Of a stretch of DNA of 64,000 nt, positions 10,484 through 18,771 are shown piece by piece. Position 1 is the first letter of the stretch. The number at the start of each line of letters is the position of its first letter. Made by a program: the position numbers and the translations under genes. The notes under the pieces were generated by a model that searched no databases, was not told where the DNA came from, and saw only the letters and a program-made list of their open reading frames with translations. Origin of the DNA: Chitinophaga pendula (GTDB lineage: Bacteria; Bacteroidota; Bacteroidia; Chitinophagales; Chitinophagaceae); NCBI RefSeq assembly GCF_020386615.1, contig NZ_CP077769.1, forward strand, positions 372,001 to 436,000, written 5' to 3'.

Positions 10484-12088
10484 TTGAAACAGGTATATAA
10501 AATAGTCGTTGCCGCCTGCTGGTGGATACTGCAAACCCTCGTGGCGCAAGCCCAGCAGGGCGTGTACGTGCCCGCTGGAGGTAAGGTATTCCTGACAGGA
10601 GATGTGCCAGTTTCAATTTATGGTAATGTATACAACGACGGGACGATCGGATCTACCCCGCAATCCGTATTACACTTCTTCGGTAAATATTGGACCAATG
10701 CAGATGGAAGTAGCCTCCACGACGAAAGCCCCGATGGACTCAGCGGCAAAGGTGGCCTCTTCCGCTTCAGCGCCAATAACCCCCTCTACAACAATATCGG
10801 ACAACAGATCGTCTACGGTGGCTATAATATCGCCGCTGGCAACGGTCCCAGTTTTCCCAACCTGGAACTCAACAACCCGGCCGGCCTGCAACTAGCCGAC
10901 CTGAGCGACCTCAAGATCCGTAACCACCTCCAGCTGGGCAACGGACATATATTCCTCAATGGCTGGAACCTGATGGTAGGACACAACAATCCCGGTAGTA
11001 TCGCAGGGTACAGCGACCGCAGTTTCGTAGTAACCGGTACCGAAATGGCCGGTGGCTTCCTCTATCGCGCCCGCCTGGGCAGCACCGCCGATACCATCGT
11101 ATATCCTATCGGTACCGGCGCCGGCAACTACTCTCCGGCAGCAATCATCTACAGCGGTGCCACCGATGATTTTAAAGCCAGGGTATTCGATAAGGTATAT
11201 AGCGGCGGTAGCAACGGACAACTGATCCCCGATAGCTTCGTTAACAAGACCTGGAACATCGGCCGGCAAAAACCTGCCAACAACGAAGTCAATGTACTCC
11301 TGCAACATATGAATGCAGACGAACCATTGCTCTACCAGCAATACAGGGGAGAAAGCTATATCAGCCGCTACACCAGCGGAGGATGGGAACGCCTGCAAAC
11401 CCTGGAAGGACAACAACAACCCGGCCGCCTTAGTACCTTACCCTTGCAAAAACCCGCTACCTTACATGCCCGCCTCTTTGCCGGTGGCATCAATACCAGC
11501 GACCTCTTTGCTAAAACAGCACTGATCAAAACACAACCGCCGGTAGCTTTCCTGTCCTTCGAAGCCTACCGCATATCTGCCGAACGGGTGCAGCTGGACT
11601 GGTCTACCAAATGGGAAATCAACAACCAGCACTTCGAACTGGAACGCCGCCTGGAAAATGAAACCGAATTCACTCGAATCGCTACCCTACCGACCAAAGC
11701 CCCAGGCGGTAACAGCAGCCAGCGCCTCAACTATACCTACCAAGACCCGAACGATTTCGATGGCTGGAGCTACTATCGCGTAAAAGCCGTCAACAACAGG
11801 GGCGACTACGTATACAGCGAAATAAGAGCCGTAGCGCCATTCATCCAGATCGTCGTATTCCCGAACCCCAACTTCGGCCAGTTCAAAGTACGGATACGGG
11901 GTATCAGAAGTGTACTGATGATGCAACTGTATGATACCTGGGGACAAGTGATCCGCCAGAAAGAAATACAACGCGATGGCGAAGTACAGATATTGGATAT
12001 GCCTAAAGGAATGTACATCCTCGTGTTATATCATAAAGGCACCCAACAGGTGGCATTCAGGCAAAAGGTGATCGTCATAGACCGCTGA
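10484..12088 (+). CDS. T9SS-sorted exported protein (third of three)
   Basis: This 534-residue exported protein starts with TTG at 10484, 8 bp after the previous stop, indicating one operon. The signal peptide runs to about residue 23 (TLVAQA before QQGVY). The middle is unrecognised beta-rich sequence. A fibronectin-III-like stretch near residues 360-450 (VQLDWSTKWEINNQHFELER, then YYRVKAVNNRGDY) is typical of Bacteroidota secreted proteins. The last roughly 80 residues (VVFPNPNFGQFKVRI to the end) form a type A T9SS C-terminal sorting domain, which directs passage across the outer membrane and attachment to the surface. A terminator follows the stop at once. No enzymatic motif is visible. 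Confidence 0.82.
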   Translation: MKQVYKIVVAACWWILQTLVAQAQQGVYVPAGGKVFLTGDVPVSIYGNVYNDGTIGSTPQSVLHFFGKYWTNADGSSLHDESPDGLSGKGGLFRFSANNPLYNNIGQQIVYGGYNIAAGNGPSFPNLELNNPAGLQLADLSDLKIRNHLQLGNGHIFLNGWNLMVGHNNPGSIAGYSDRSFVVTGTEMAGGFLYRARLGSTADTIVYPIGTGAGNYSPAAIIYSGATDDFKARVFDKVYSGGSNGQLIPDSFVNKTWNIGRQKPANNEVNVLLQHMNADEPLLYQQYRGESYISRYTSGGWERLQTLEGQQQPGRLSTLPLQKPATLHARLFAGGINTSDLFAKTALIKTQPPVAFLSFEAYRISAERVQLDWSTKWEINNQHFELERRLENETEFTRIATLPTKAPGGNSSQRLNYTYQDPNDFDGWSYYRVKAVNNRGDYVYSEIRAVAPFIQIVVFPNPNFGQFKVRIRGIRSVLMMQLYDTWGQVIRQKEIQRDGEVQILDMPKGMYILVLYHKGTQQVAFRQKVIVIDR

Positions 12089-12098
12089 TGAGCACAGG

Positions 12099-12129
12099 AC
12101 CTGACAGTGATGCAACTGTCAGGTTTTTT
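12099..12129 (+). terminator. Terminator of the surface-protein cluster
   Basis: The stem ACCTGACAG / CTGTCAGGT with an 8-nt loop runs into six T residues, 11 bp after the TGA of the T9SS-sorted gene. It lies inside the longest possible cmk reading frame and so argues that cmk starts further downstream. Confidence 0.85.
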
Positions 12130-12186
12130 CCTTTATTTTGTACTGTCTTTCACGAATGCATATCACTGCGCTATAAAATCGGGGTT

Positions 12187-12876
12187 TTGAAAAAAATAAT
12201 AATCACAATAGACGGATACTCTTCCTGTGGGAAAAGCACTTTGGCCAAACAATTAGCCAAAGAACTGGATTATGTGTATATCGACACAGGAGCAATGTAC
12301 CGCGCTATCACCCTCTATTTTATGCAGCAACGCGTAGACTGGACCGATGAAACCGCCGTAAAGACAGCCCTGCGCAATATCCACCTCGAGTTCGAATACA
12401 ATGCCGCCAGCGGCCAATCAGAAATGCACCTGAACGGAGAGAACGTAGAACACCTCATCCGCGAAATGCTGGTCGCCGAAAAAGTAAGCGAAGTAGCCGC
12501 CGTAGGCGCCGTACGCGAATTCGCCGTCGCCCAGCAACAAAAAATGGGCACTCGTAAAGGCATCGTCATGGATGGCCGCGATATCGGTACCGTCGTATTC
12601 CCACAAGCAGAACTGAAGATATTTATGACCGCAGATACCGCTATCCGCGTAGAACGCAGGTTCAAAGAAATGTACGCAAAGAATAAACAGATCACCATCC
12701 AGGAAGTAAAGGAAAATATCGAACTCAGAGATTTTATCGATACCAACCGCGAAATCAGCCCCCTCAGAAAAGCAGAAGATGCCATCATACTGGATAATAG
12801 TCAGCTCAACCCTGATGAACAAATGCAATTGGTGATGCAATGGGTGGAAGATGCAGTAATGGCGCACTCCTCCTGA
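12187..12876 (+). CDS. cmk: Cytidylate kinase
   Basis: Cmk phosphorylates CMP and dCMP with ATP, recycling pyrimidine nucleotides in the cytoplasm. The P-loop GYSSCGKST lies at residues 10-18, the CMP-binding region includes YIDTGAMYRA, and DGRDIGTVVFP and the lid arginines (RVERRFKEM) are typical. I place the start at the TTG at 12187 (KKIIITIDGYSS), which gives 229 residues, the family norm. The in-frame ATG at 12088 overlaps the previous stop codon and would translate the terminator hairpin, adding 33 residues with no family counterpart. The TTG start has no clear ribosome binding site, as usual in this phylum. Confidence 0.93.
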   Translation: MKKIIITIDGYSSCGKSTLAKQLAKELDYVYIDTGAMYRAITLYFMQQRVDWTDETAVKTALRNIHLEFEYNAASGQSEMHLNGENVEHLIREMLVAEKVSEVAAVGAVREFAVAQQQKMGTRKGIVMDGRDIGTVVFPQAELKIFMTADTAIRVERRFKEMYAKNKQITIQEVKENIELRDFIDTNREISPLRKAEDAIILDNSQLNPDEQMQLVMQWVEDAVMAHSS

Positions 12877-12907
12877 TATTTAATTTCCATTTTCTAAAAA
12901 GGTTTAC

Positions 12908-12915
12908 TACATTTG
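12908..12915 (+). promoter_or_regulatory. TAnnTTTG promoter box after cmk
   Basis: TACATTTG matches the Bacteroidota -7 element exactly. No TTG is visible at the expected -33 spacing. Transcription would begin near 12921 in an intergenic region with no gene until 13422. Confidence 0.45.
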
Positions 12916-12920
12916 TGACG

Positions 12921-13348
12921 CATGCCACGCGCATATGCGTGGGACCCTAAATAATTTTCCACATCCTGCAGAATGACCTTATACAGCGTTTGTGTTGTTA
13001 AGTCAATCCCTTTTTGATCATACTACACTACACTATAATATATTTTCACCTATCCATCCTGAAAAGCCAACATCGGTTTGTGTGATCAGTAACTGATCTT
13101 GGTATGAATACGTATGTCCGGACGGTCAACCACCGGTATACAGTGTTGAGCACTACGTAAGTCCCGGGACTTTCGTTATCAGCTATCCGAACAATCGCAT
13201 TTCAAATAAATAACTGCACGCATGTTGCCATGTCGTGCATATAAACTTAATGTGGGGCAGCCTGCTCGTCAGTCTGTTCCATGTTTTCAGTAGGTGTATT
13301 CGGTTAATAGGAAGAAGGGGCGAATTCTTTCGCCCTTTCGCTATTTTT
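12921..13348 (+). ncRNA. Candidate structured noncoding RNA between cmk and the kinase gene
   Basis: The 545-bp gap after cmk holds a -7 promoter box (12908-12915), several short palindromes and a terminator-like hairpin. Near the 5' end is a stem CCACGC / GCGTGG. Further along are GATCAGT-A-ACTGATC (13084-13098), the 10-bp palindrome GTCCCGGGAC (13161-13170), and a 10-bp stem TGCACGCATG / CATG-CGTGCA with a TTGC loop (13215-13239). The terminator is GGGCGAA / TTCGCCC at 13318-13335. I found no credible reading frame. It lacks the conserved tmRNA and RNase P RNA motifs. It could equally be an untranslated leader plus decayed sequence. Confidence 0.35.
13315..13348 (+). terminator. Terminator upstream of the TPR-kinase gene
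   Basis: A GGGCGAA / TTCGCCC stem with a TTCT loop, extended by two A-T pairs and a G-T wobble, is followed by TTTCGCTATTTTT. It ends transcription about 75 bp before the kinase start codon. Confidence 0.7.
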
Positions 13349-13421
13349 AACTGCCAGGGCCACAGCAAATAAATCCTTATTTTATTATTAACTTGTGAAG
13401 GTTCTATCGTCCTAACTATCA

Positions 13422-15371
13422 ATGCCTGGTGTATATGTTTTACTAATAGTGGCCTTCCTCCTGGGAGTAAATACGCAAGCCCGTACACAACCTGCTATCC
13501 ATATAGGTCAAATGATGGACTCCGCCAGATCAATGCCCAACGATACGGCAAAAGTAAACTGGCTGGTAGAAAAAGGTAAAAGTACAGCCCGGTATTACGA
13601 CTCCCGTAAAGAAGACAACCCCTTCCTCAGAGATGCAATCGCCCTGGGATTAAAGATCAAATATCCCCGCGGACTGGCAGTCGCATACAACGAAACCGGT
13701 ACCTCCCGCCGAAATCGATCAGAATACATTCTAGCCGCCGACTACCACGAAAAAGCTCTCAAATACGCAGAAGACGCCAAAGATGACCCGCTCATCTGCT
13801 TCGTACTCAATAACCTCGGTGTCGACAACCGCCGCCTGGAAAAATTACAACCCGCCTTCAACTATCACCTGCGTGCACTCCATATCGCCGAACGCATCAA
13901 CGACCTCCGCAATATCTGCGTCGCCACCAACAGCATCGGCAACATAGAACTTTCCTTACACCAGTACCAATCCGCTGTCGACCACTTCAATAAAGCCCTC
14001 GCACTGGAAAAAACACGCGAAAACAACCTTGGTATTGCCATTAATCTTGGTAACTTAGGATACGCTTACCAGGGACTGGGGAAATTATCACTGGCTATCG
14101 AATACTTTAAAAAATCACTGGCTATCAACCAGCAAATGCCGGATACCACCGGTATCGTAATCTGCTATAACGCGCTGGGGGCCGCCTGCCAGGAGATAAA
14201 AGACTATGCCGCTGCCATGGAATACCTGCAGCTCGCCCTGAAGATCAACAACAGCGTAGCCGACAAAATACACCTGGCAGAAAGCTATCTGAATATAGGT
14301 AAACTGTTAAGTGCTCAGGGCAAACACGACGAAGCCCGCACCAATATACAGGAATCCATCCATATCAGTAACCGCTGGCGGTTCAACTACATGCTGATGG
14401 AAGCCTATAAAGCACTGGCCGCAGACTATAAACAAAATGATGAATTCGAAGCATCCCTGGCCGCACAAGACCGGTCACTGGCATACAAGGATAGCATACT
14501 AGACGAGAAATCTACACTGGCACTGGCACAAATGCATGCCATCTACGAAGTGGACCGCAAAGACAACCAGATCCGGACACTCGAACATGACAACCTGATG
14601 GGTAACCTACGGACAAGAAGAAACGTAGTATATACCTTAACGTTGGCAGGTTTCCTCCTGATGTTGACAATTGGTGGTTTTTTCTACATCAGGCATCGTA
14701 ACTTGCAGGCCAATAAACAAACACTGCAACTCGAACTAAGGTCGCTTAGAGCACAAATGAATCCACATTTTATATTCAACTCATTAAGCTCTATACACCG
14801 TTATATCTGGAGCAATAACCAGGAAGAAGCATCCGACTACCTGACCAAATTCTCCAAACTAATGAGGATGATACTGGACAACTCCCAGCATACCTTCATC
14901 TCACTGAATAAAGAGCTGGAATCATTACGGCTCTATATGGACCTGGAACAATTAAGATGTAATAACGCATTCGAATATACTATTACCATAGACGATGCCA
15001 TCAATGAAGAAGATGTGATGATACCGCCTATGATCATTCAACCTTATGTGGAAAACGCCATCTGGCACGGACTGGTGCCCAGAACAGAAAAAGGACGGCT
15101 CGATATCAACATCGCACTCAATGGCAAACGGCTGGAATGCACTGTCACCGATAATGGCATAGGCCGCAAAAAGGCAATGGAGATCAAAGAAAGAAAAGGA
15201 CAAGCCCATCAGTCCATGGGAATGAAAGTAACAGAAGGAAGGATCGACCTGATACGAAAGATCAATAATACGAAAGACGCGAATATAACGGTCACGGATC
15301 TCCAGGATCGTGACGGCCACCCAACGGGGACGAGGGTGGGAATAGTTTTACCTGTTGAGTTTATATTTTAA
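13422..15371 (+). CDS. TPR-containing LytS-family sensor histidine kinase
   Basis: This 649-residue sensor has an N-terminal signal sequence (about residues 1-24). Five to six tetratricopeptide repeats lie outside the cytoplasm (about 60-370; for example AINLGNLGYAYQGLGKLSLAI). A single membrane helix (about 404-424, TLTLAGFLLMLTIGGFFYI) and a short linker lead to a His_kinase domain of the LytS/YehU class. The phosphorylated histidine is in MNPHFIFNSLSSIHRY (about 447-455), with an N-box PYVENAIWHG near 541-550 and a G-box DNGIGRKKA near 576. The response regulator gene begins 17 bp downstream, so the two form a two-component pair. The signal is unknown; periplasmic TPRs suggest a protein or peptide partner. 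Confidence 0.9.
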   Translation: MPGVYVLLIVAFLLGVNTQARTQPAIHIGQMMDSARSMPNDTAKVNWLVEKGKSTARYYDSRKEDNPFLRDAIALGLKIKYPRGLAVAYNETGTSRRNRSEYILAADYHEKALKYAEDAKDDPLICFVLNNLGVDNRRLEKLQPAFNYHLRALHIAERINDLRNICVATNSIGNIELSLHQYQSAVDHFNKALALEKTRENNLGIAINLGNLGYAYQGLGKLSLAIEYFKKSLAINQQMPDTTGIVICYNALGAACQEIKDYAAAMEYLQLALKINNSVADKIHLAESYLNIGKLLSAQGKHDEARTNIQESIHISNRWRFNYMLMEAYKALAADYKQNDEFEASLAAQDRSLAYKDSILDEKSTLALAQMHAIYEVDRKDNQIRTLEHDNLMGNLRTRRNVVYTLTLAGFLLMLTIGGFFYIRHRNLQANKQTLQLELRSLRAQMNPHFIFNSLSSIHRYIWSNNQEEASDYLTKFSKLMRMILDNSQHTFISLNKELESLRLYMDLEQLRCNNAFEYTITIDDAINEEDVMIPPMIIQPYVENAIWHGLVPRTEKGRLDINIALNGKRLECTVTDNGIGRKKAMEIKERKGQAHQSMGMKVTEGRIDLIRKINNTKDANITVTDLQDRDGHPTGTRVGIVLPVEFIF

Positions 15372-15388
15372 AAACCAAATCTACGCGC

Positions 15389-16150
15389 ATGAGCGAAATC
15401 AAAGCAATCATCGTTGATGATGAACAACACTGTGTTGACGCTTTGCAGACTATGTTAGAAAAGAAATGTCCGGAAGTCATGGTGGTAGGAAAAGCACATA
15501 ACGTAAAAGATGCCCGCCTGCTGGTAGACGAATTACAGCCGGATCTCGTATTCCTGGACGTAGAAATGCCCTATCAGAACGGTTTCGAACTCCTGCGACA
15601 ATACGAAAAGGTCCAGTTCGAAGTGATCTTTACCACCGCATTCGAACAATATGCCCTGAAGGCCATCAAGTTCAACGCACTCGACTACCTGCTTAAACCC
15701 TTCAGCGTAAAAGAACTACAGGAAGCAGTTCAGAAATGCCGGGAACGCCACGAACAAAGACAACCTACCTCCACCTCGCCACTGGACATCTTCTTACAAA
15801 ACATGCGCACCGTACACCAGACACATAAGAAGATCGCCCTGCCTACCATCAACGGCCTGGTTTTTATGCCCGTACAAAACATCGTACGCTGCGAATCAAC
15901 AGGCAACTATACCCGTATCTTTTTTACAGACAAAAAACACCTGATGGTATCAAGACCATTGAAAGAATTTGAAGAACTACTCACAGATGTCGACTTCTTT
16001 CGTATTCACAACTCACACCTCATCAACCTCCAACAAATGCAGTCCTACATACAGGGAGAAGGTGGCTATGCACTCATGAGCGATGGCACCCAGGTCGAAG
16101 TCTCCCGCCGCCGGAAAGCCGAATTCCTGAAAAGAGCCATGCAATTCTAA
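15389..16150 (+). CDS. LytTR-family response regulator
   Basis: This 253-residue DNA-binding response regulator pairs with the kinase upstream. The receiver domain (about 1-120) has the acidic pocket Asp10-Asp11, the phosphorylation site Asp57 in DLVFLDVEMP, and the conserved Lys of YLLKPF. A linker leads to a LytTR domain (about 145-250: IALPTINGLVFMPVQNIVRC, then FFRIHNSHLINL, then VEVSRRRKAEFL), which binds DNA through beta strands rather than a helix-turn-helix. The gene is cotranscribed with the kinase (17-bp gap). Targets are not evident from the window; LytTR pairs in this phylum often act near their own locus. Confidence 0.93.
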   Translation: MSEIKAIIVDDEQHCVDALQTMLEKKCPEVMVVGKAHNVKDARLLVDELQPDLVFLDVEMPYQNGFELLRQYEKVQFEVIFTTAFEQYALKAIKFNALDYLLKPFSVKELQEAVQKCRERHEQRQPTSTSPLDIFLQNMRTVHQTHKKIALPTINGLVFMPVQNIVRCESTGNYTRIFFTDKKHLMVSRPLKEFEELLTDVDFFRIHNSHLINLQQMQSYIQGEGGYALMSDGTQVEVSRRRKAEFLKRAMQF

Positions 16151-16211
16151 GCCAGATTTACAATTTTTTATGCCAGTTATAGCACATTAGCCACCGGATA
16201 TTAATTGACAG

Positions 16212-16242
16212 TTGCATAACGCTTTGCAGCGCAGTACTTTTG
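16212..16242 (+). promoter_or_regulatory. Strong intergenic promoter after the LytTR gene
   Basis: TTG (16212-16214), 20 bp, TACTTTTG (16235-16242) is a full match to the Bacteroidota promoter pattern. A second TTG lies 7 bp upstream. The predicted start is near 16248, in a region with no gene on this strand. Confidence 0.65.
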
Positions 16243-16247
16243 CACTA

Positions 16248-16434
16248 ATAAGGGACACTAAACGGGGAATTATAAAAGAAGATTATCGTACAACAGAGGA
16301 TTTGCACACACACAACTTTACAGGGACACATCGTATTTTCTCAGCATAAACATATTGGAACCTAATATATTTTTTTCTCAGCATGATGAGTATTAGCCCC
16401 AAAGAAAAAAGGCGCCTGCAAAGGCGTCTTTTTT
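16248..16434 (+). ncRNA. Candidate ~187-nt intergenic small RNA
   Basis: A full consensus promoter (16212-16242) and a strong terminator (16405-16434) bracket about 187 nt with no convincing gene. The candidate RNA contains two copies of AGGGACAC (16251-16258 and 16322-16329) and two copies of TTTTCTCAGCAT (16336-16347 and 16373-16384). The length is like that of 6S RNA, but I could not fold a long 6S-like closing stem, so I give no family. An 18-codon frame at 16383 runs through the terminator stem and is probably accidental. Confidence 0.5.
16405..16434 (+). terminator. Bidirectional terminator between the sRNA candidate and ispH
   Basis: A 13-bp stem (AAAAAAGGCGCCT / AGGCGTCTTTTTT, one G-T wobble) closes on a GCAA tetraloop. 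A-tract and T-tract flank the stem, so it can act on both strands and probably also ends ispH transcription from the right. Confidence 0.88.
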
Positions 16435-16487
16435 GTTAGCTATCATCCATAAGATAAGCAGGCCGGCAATAACACCGGCCCTCCGTA

Positions 16488-17711
16488 TTAAAAAGCTTTA
16501 GCCGCTTCGTCTGCCATATATTCCAAATCATAGAAAGACAGCAACCGCCGGATCACCCCCTCCACCAAAGCATCCGGACAAGAAGCCCCGCTGGTCAGCA
16601 ATATATCCACCTGCTCCTTCGCCGGCAGGTATCCCGTACTATAACGCTCACTGCGCTCGTGAAAATCCCAGTGAGATATCTCGTTGTCAGACAATAACTT
16701 CTCCTCCGAAGAAATAAAGTACGTCGGCAACTGCTCCTCACAAAGCTCCACCAGGTGAGAGGTATTGGAACTGTTATACCCACCTACCACGATAGCCAGG
16801 TCGGCAGGCATCTCCAGCATGCCTATTACCGCACTCTGGTTATCGTTGGTCGCATAACAAAGCGTATCCCTGGTATCCGCAAAACGACTGCCCACCGTAT
16901 CATCAGTCAGATCATAGTGACTGATCATCACACCCTTTATAAAATCTGCAATGGCCTGGGTCTCCGTCGCCAGCATAGTCGTCTGGTTCACCACACCCAC
17001 CCGTTGCAAATCCTTAATTACATCAAAACCAGGAGAGAACTGCCCCTGGAAGGCCGCCTCAAAATCAGCCGCCGGACGTTCTCCGGTAATAAAAGCAGAC
17101 AACAACTGCGCCTCTTCCATATCTTTCACCACCACCGTAGGCGTAATATGACGGCTATGAGAAAAGGTCGCCCTGGTCTCCTCATGCCCGGGCTTACCGT
17201 GTACGATCACCGTATACTGCTTCTGACCGATCTGTTCCGCCTTATTCCACACCCGCTCCACAAACGGACAGGTCGTATTGTATTGCAATGGGGTGATCCC
17301 CACAGAAGACAGCTTCTCCTCAATCTCCAGCGTCGTGCCAAATGCAGGAATGATCACAATATCATCCGGCAACAACGACTCCCAAGGTACCAACTGCCGC
17401 CCGCTGGTGTCCATAATGAAAGATACCCCCTTGGCTAACAGATCGTTATTGACGTGAGGATTGTGGATCATCTCACTTAACAGAAAGATCCGCTTCCCGG
17501 GATTTTCCTCCAGCGTACGGAAAGCAATCTCTATAGCATTCTCCACCCCGTAACAAAAACCGAAATGACGGGCCAGCATGATCCTGATAGGGCCAAAATC
17601 CAATATAGTAGGTGTAAAATCCTTCTTCATCCGGTCCTGCTGCTTACGCCTGTTCTTAATGGCTGTGATCAGCGGACTACGGTATATGATCGGAACGTTG
17701 AACGTTTTCAT
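16488..17711 (-). CDS. ispH: 4-hydroxy-3-methylbut-2-enyl diphosphate reductase
   Basis: IspH is the last enzyme of the non-mevalonate isoprenoid pathway, reducing HMBPP to IPP and DMAPP with an iron-sulfur cluster. The three cluster cysteines are Cys53 (GFCYG), Cys148 (NTTCPF) and Cys378 (SGASCPD). Other family motifs include HGKPGHEETRAT, VNQTTMLATE and GGYNSSNTSHL. At 407 residues it is the long plant/cyanobacterial type rather than the roughly 310-residue enterobacterial form, with an N-terminal extension of about 40 residues and insertions around 180-215. It stands alone on the reverse strand. A TACCTTTG promoter box (17816-17809) lies upstream, overlapping an inverted repeat TTGGTCA-N6-TGACCAA. 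Confidence 0.94.
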   Translation of the reverse strand: MKTFNVPIIYRSPLITAIKNRRKQQDRMKKDFTPTILDFGPIRIMLARHFGFCYGVENAIEIAFRTLEENPGKRIFLLSEMIHNPHVNNDLLAKGVSFIMDTSGRQLVPWESLLPDDIVIIPAFGTTLEIEEKLSSVGITPLQYNTTCPFVERVWNKAEQIGQKQYTVIVHGKPGHEETRATFSHSRHITPTVVVKDMEEAQLLSAFITGERPAADFEAAFQGQFSPGFDVIKDLQRVGVVNQTTMLATETQAIADFIKGVMISHYDLTDDTVGSRFADTRDTLCYATNDNQSAVIGMLEMPADLAIVVGGYNSSNTSHLVELCEEQLPTYFISSEEKLLSDNEISHWDFHERSERYSTGYLPAKEQVDILLTSGASCPDALVEGVIRRLLSFYDLEYMADEAAKAF

Positions 17712-17791
17712 GTATCCTGACGATTAAAAGTACACAACGCCCCCGGCGCCGTGTGGTAAATTTCCCTGCAACTAGGCAGGCAGCTTCCTCA

Positions 17792-17816
17792 TTGGTCAAT
17801 TCAATGACCAAAGGTA
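17792..17816 (-). promoter_or_regulatory. ispH promoter box with overlapping inverted repeat
   Basis: On the reverse strand TACCTTTG (17816-17809) matches the -7 element, about 98 nt upstream of the ispH start codon. The inverted repeat TTGGTCA-ATTCAA-TGACCAA (17792-17811) overlaps the end of the box and the expected transcription start, where a repressor could bind. The operator role is inference. Confidence 0.35.
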
Positions 17817-17880
17817 CACCTTTGCAGTAAAAATGTGTAAGGATTACACCGGCAACTGCAACTTGCCGGCAGACAGCAGG

Positions 17881-18771
17881 CTACTCCTGGCTCATTTTGT
17901 CCAGCCACGCTTTTTCCTCCGGACTGAGACTGTGCATACCATTTTCGTTGATCTTATCCAACAGCTGATCCAACCGCAATTGCTTATTCTCGTCCTGTTT
18001 TTTTACCACCTTCAGCGGCGACTTCTTTGGCTTAAACGAACGATTACCATTGGTAGCTGGTTGGGCCATCCGTATGGCAGCCATCTTCTCAAACAACAGT
18101 ATCAGCGGCTGGCAGAGGTCTGTACCTGATTGCAGTATCTTGATATAAGAAAAACCCAGCAACGCACCACCCAGGTGAGCAATAATACCCCCCATATTAC
18201 CATCCGGAATGGAAATGATATCCAGGATAATAATGGCAATCGCCAGCCATTTCAACCGTACCGAACCAATGAATAACAAACCGATCTGGTAGTTGGGCAT
18301 CAGCGTAGCACACGCAATCAACATACACATCACCGCCGCAGAAGCACCGATCATAGTACTGTCAACACCAGGATGGATAATAAAGTAACTGCCCATGAAC
18401 AGCAACGCCCCGGTAATACCCCCCAGTAAATAAAGCGGTAACACCCGGCGATTGCCCAGGAAAGAACGAAACAGGTTACCAAACCAATACAGATTCAGCA
18501 TGTTGAATAATATGTGGAAAATGGCCACATGGGAGAACATATAAGTGAACAGTCCCCAAGGCCGGCGTATAAACGCCTCCGGCGCCGCATGAAAAGCCAT
18601 CTGATCATACAGGAAACCAAATACAGCACCTGAAGAGGGAGAAATATAGTTGACGAGCCGGGCTATACCCAGCAGGAGAAAAATAAGAATATTCCAGAAA
18701 AGCAGGTGGTTAACGGTATTGCCCTGCCTTAACCAGTAACTGACATCGGATTGAATAGAAGTGCCGTTCAT
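17881..18771 (-). CDS. Rhomboid family intramembrane serine protease
   Basis: Rhomboids cleave transmembrane substrates within the bilayer. This 296-residue protein has six or so membrane helices. The catalytic dyad is Ser144 in the GASAAVM motif and His199 in IIAHLGGALLG, and the helix with SHVAIFHILFNMLNLYWFG (His81, His86, Asn90) supplies the oxyanion-hole residues. The loop WGLFTYMFSH is conserved. The last roughly 75 residues are a charged cytoplasmic tail (KPKKSPLKVVKKQDENKQ) ending with LDQLLDKINENGMHSLSPEE, a short helical motif found at the end of many Bacteroidota rhomboids. Substrates cannot be inferred. The gene is monocistronic, on the reverse strand between ispH and rpsA. Confidence 0.9.
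   Translation of the reverse strand: MNGTSIQSDVSYWLRQGNTVNHLLFWNILIFLLLGIARLVNYISPSSGAVFGFLYDQMAFHAAPEAFIRRPWGLFTYMFSHVAIFHILFNMLNLYWFGNLFRSFLGNRRVLPLYLLGGITGALLFMGSYFIIHPGVDSTMIGASAAVMCMLIACATLMPNYQIGLLFIGSVRLKWLAIAIIILDIISIPDGNMGGIIAHLGGALLGFSYIKILQSGTDLCQPLILLFEKMAAIRMAQPATNGNRSFKPKKSPLKVVKKQDENKQLRLDQLLDKINENGMHSLSPEEKAWLDKMSQE

Noticed and set aside
12921..13348. tmRNA, RNase P RNA or 6S RNA in the cmk-kinase gap
   Set aside because: Conserved motifs of tmRNA (CCA end, T-loop) and RNase P RNA are absent; no 6S-like long closing stem.
16383..16439. 18-codon frame at the end of the small RNA candidate
   Set aside because: Runs through the terminator stem; basic residues come from the hairpin sequence.
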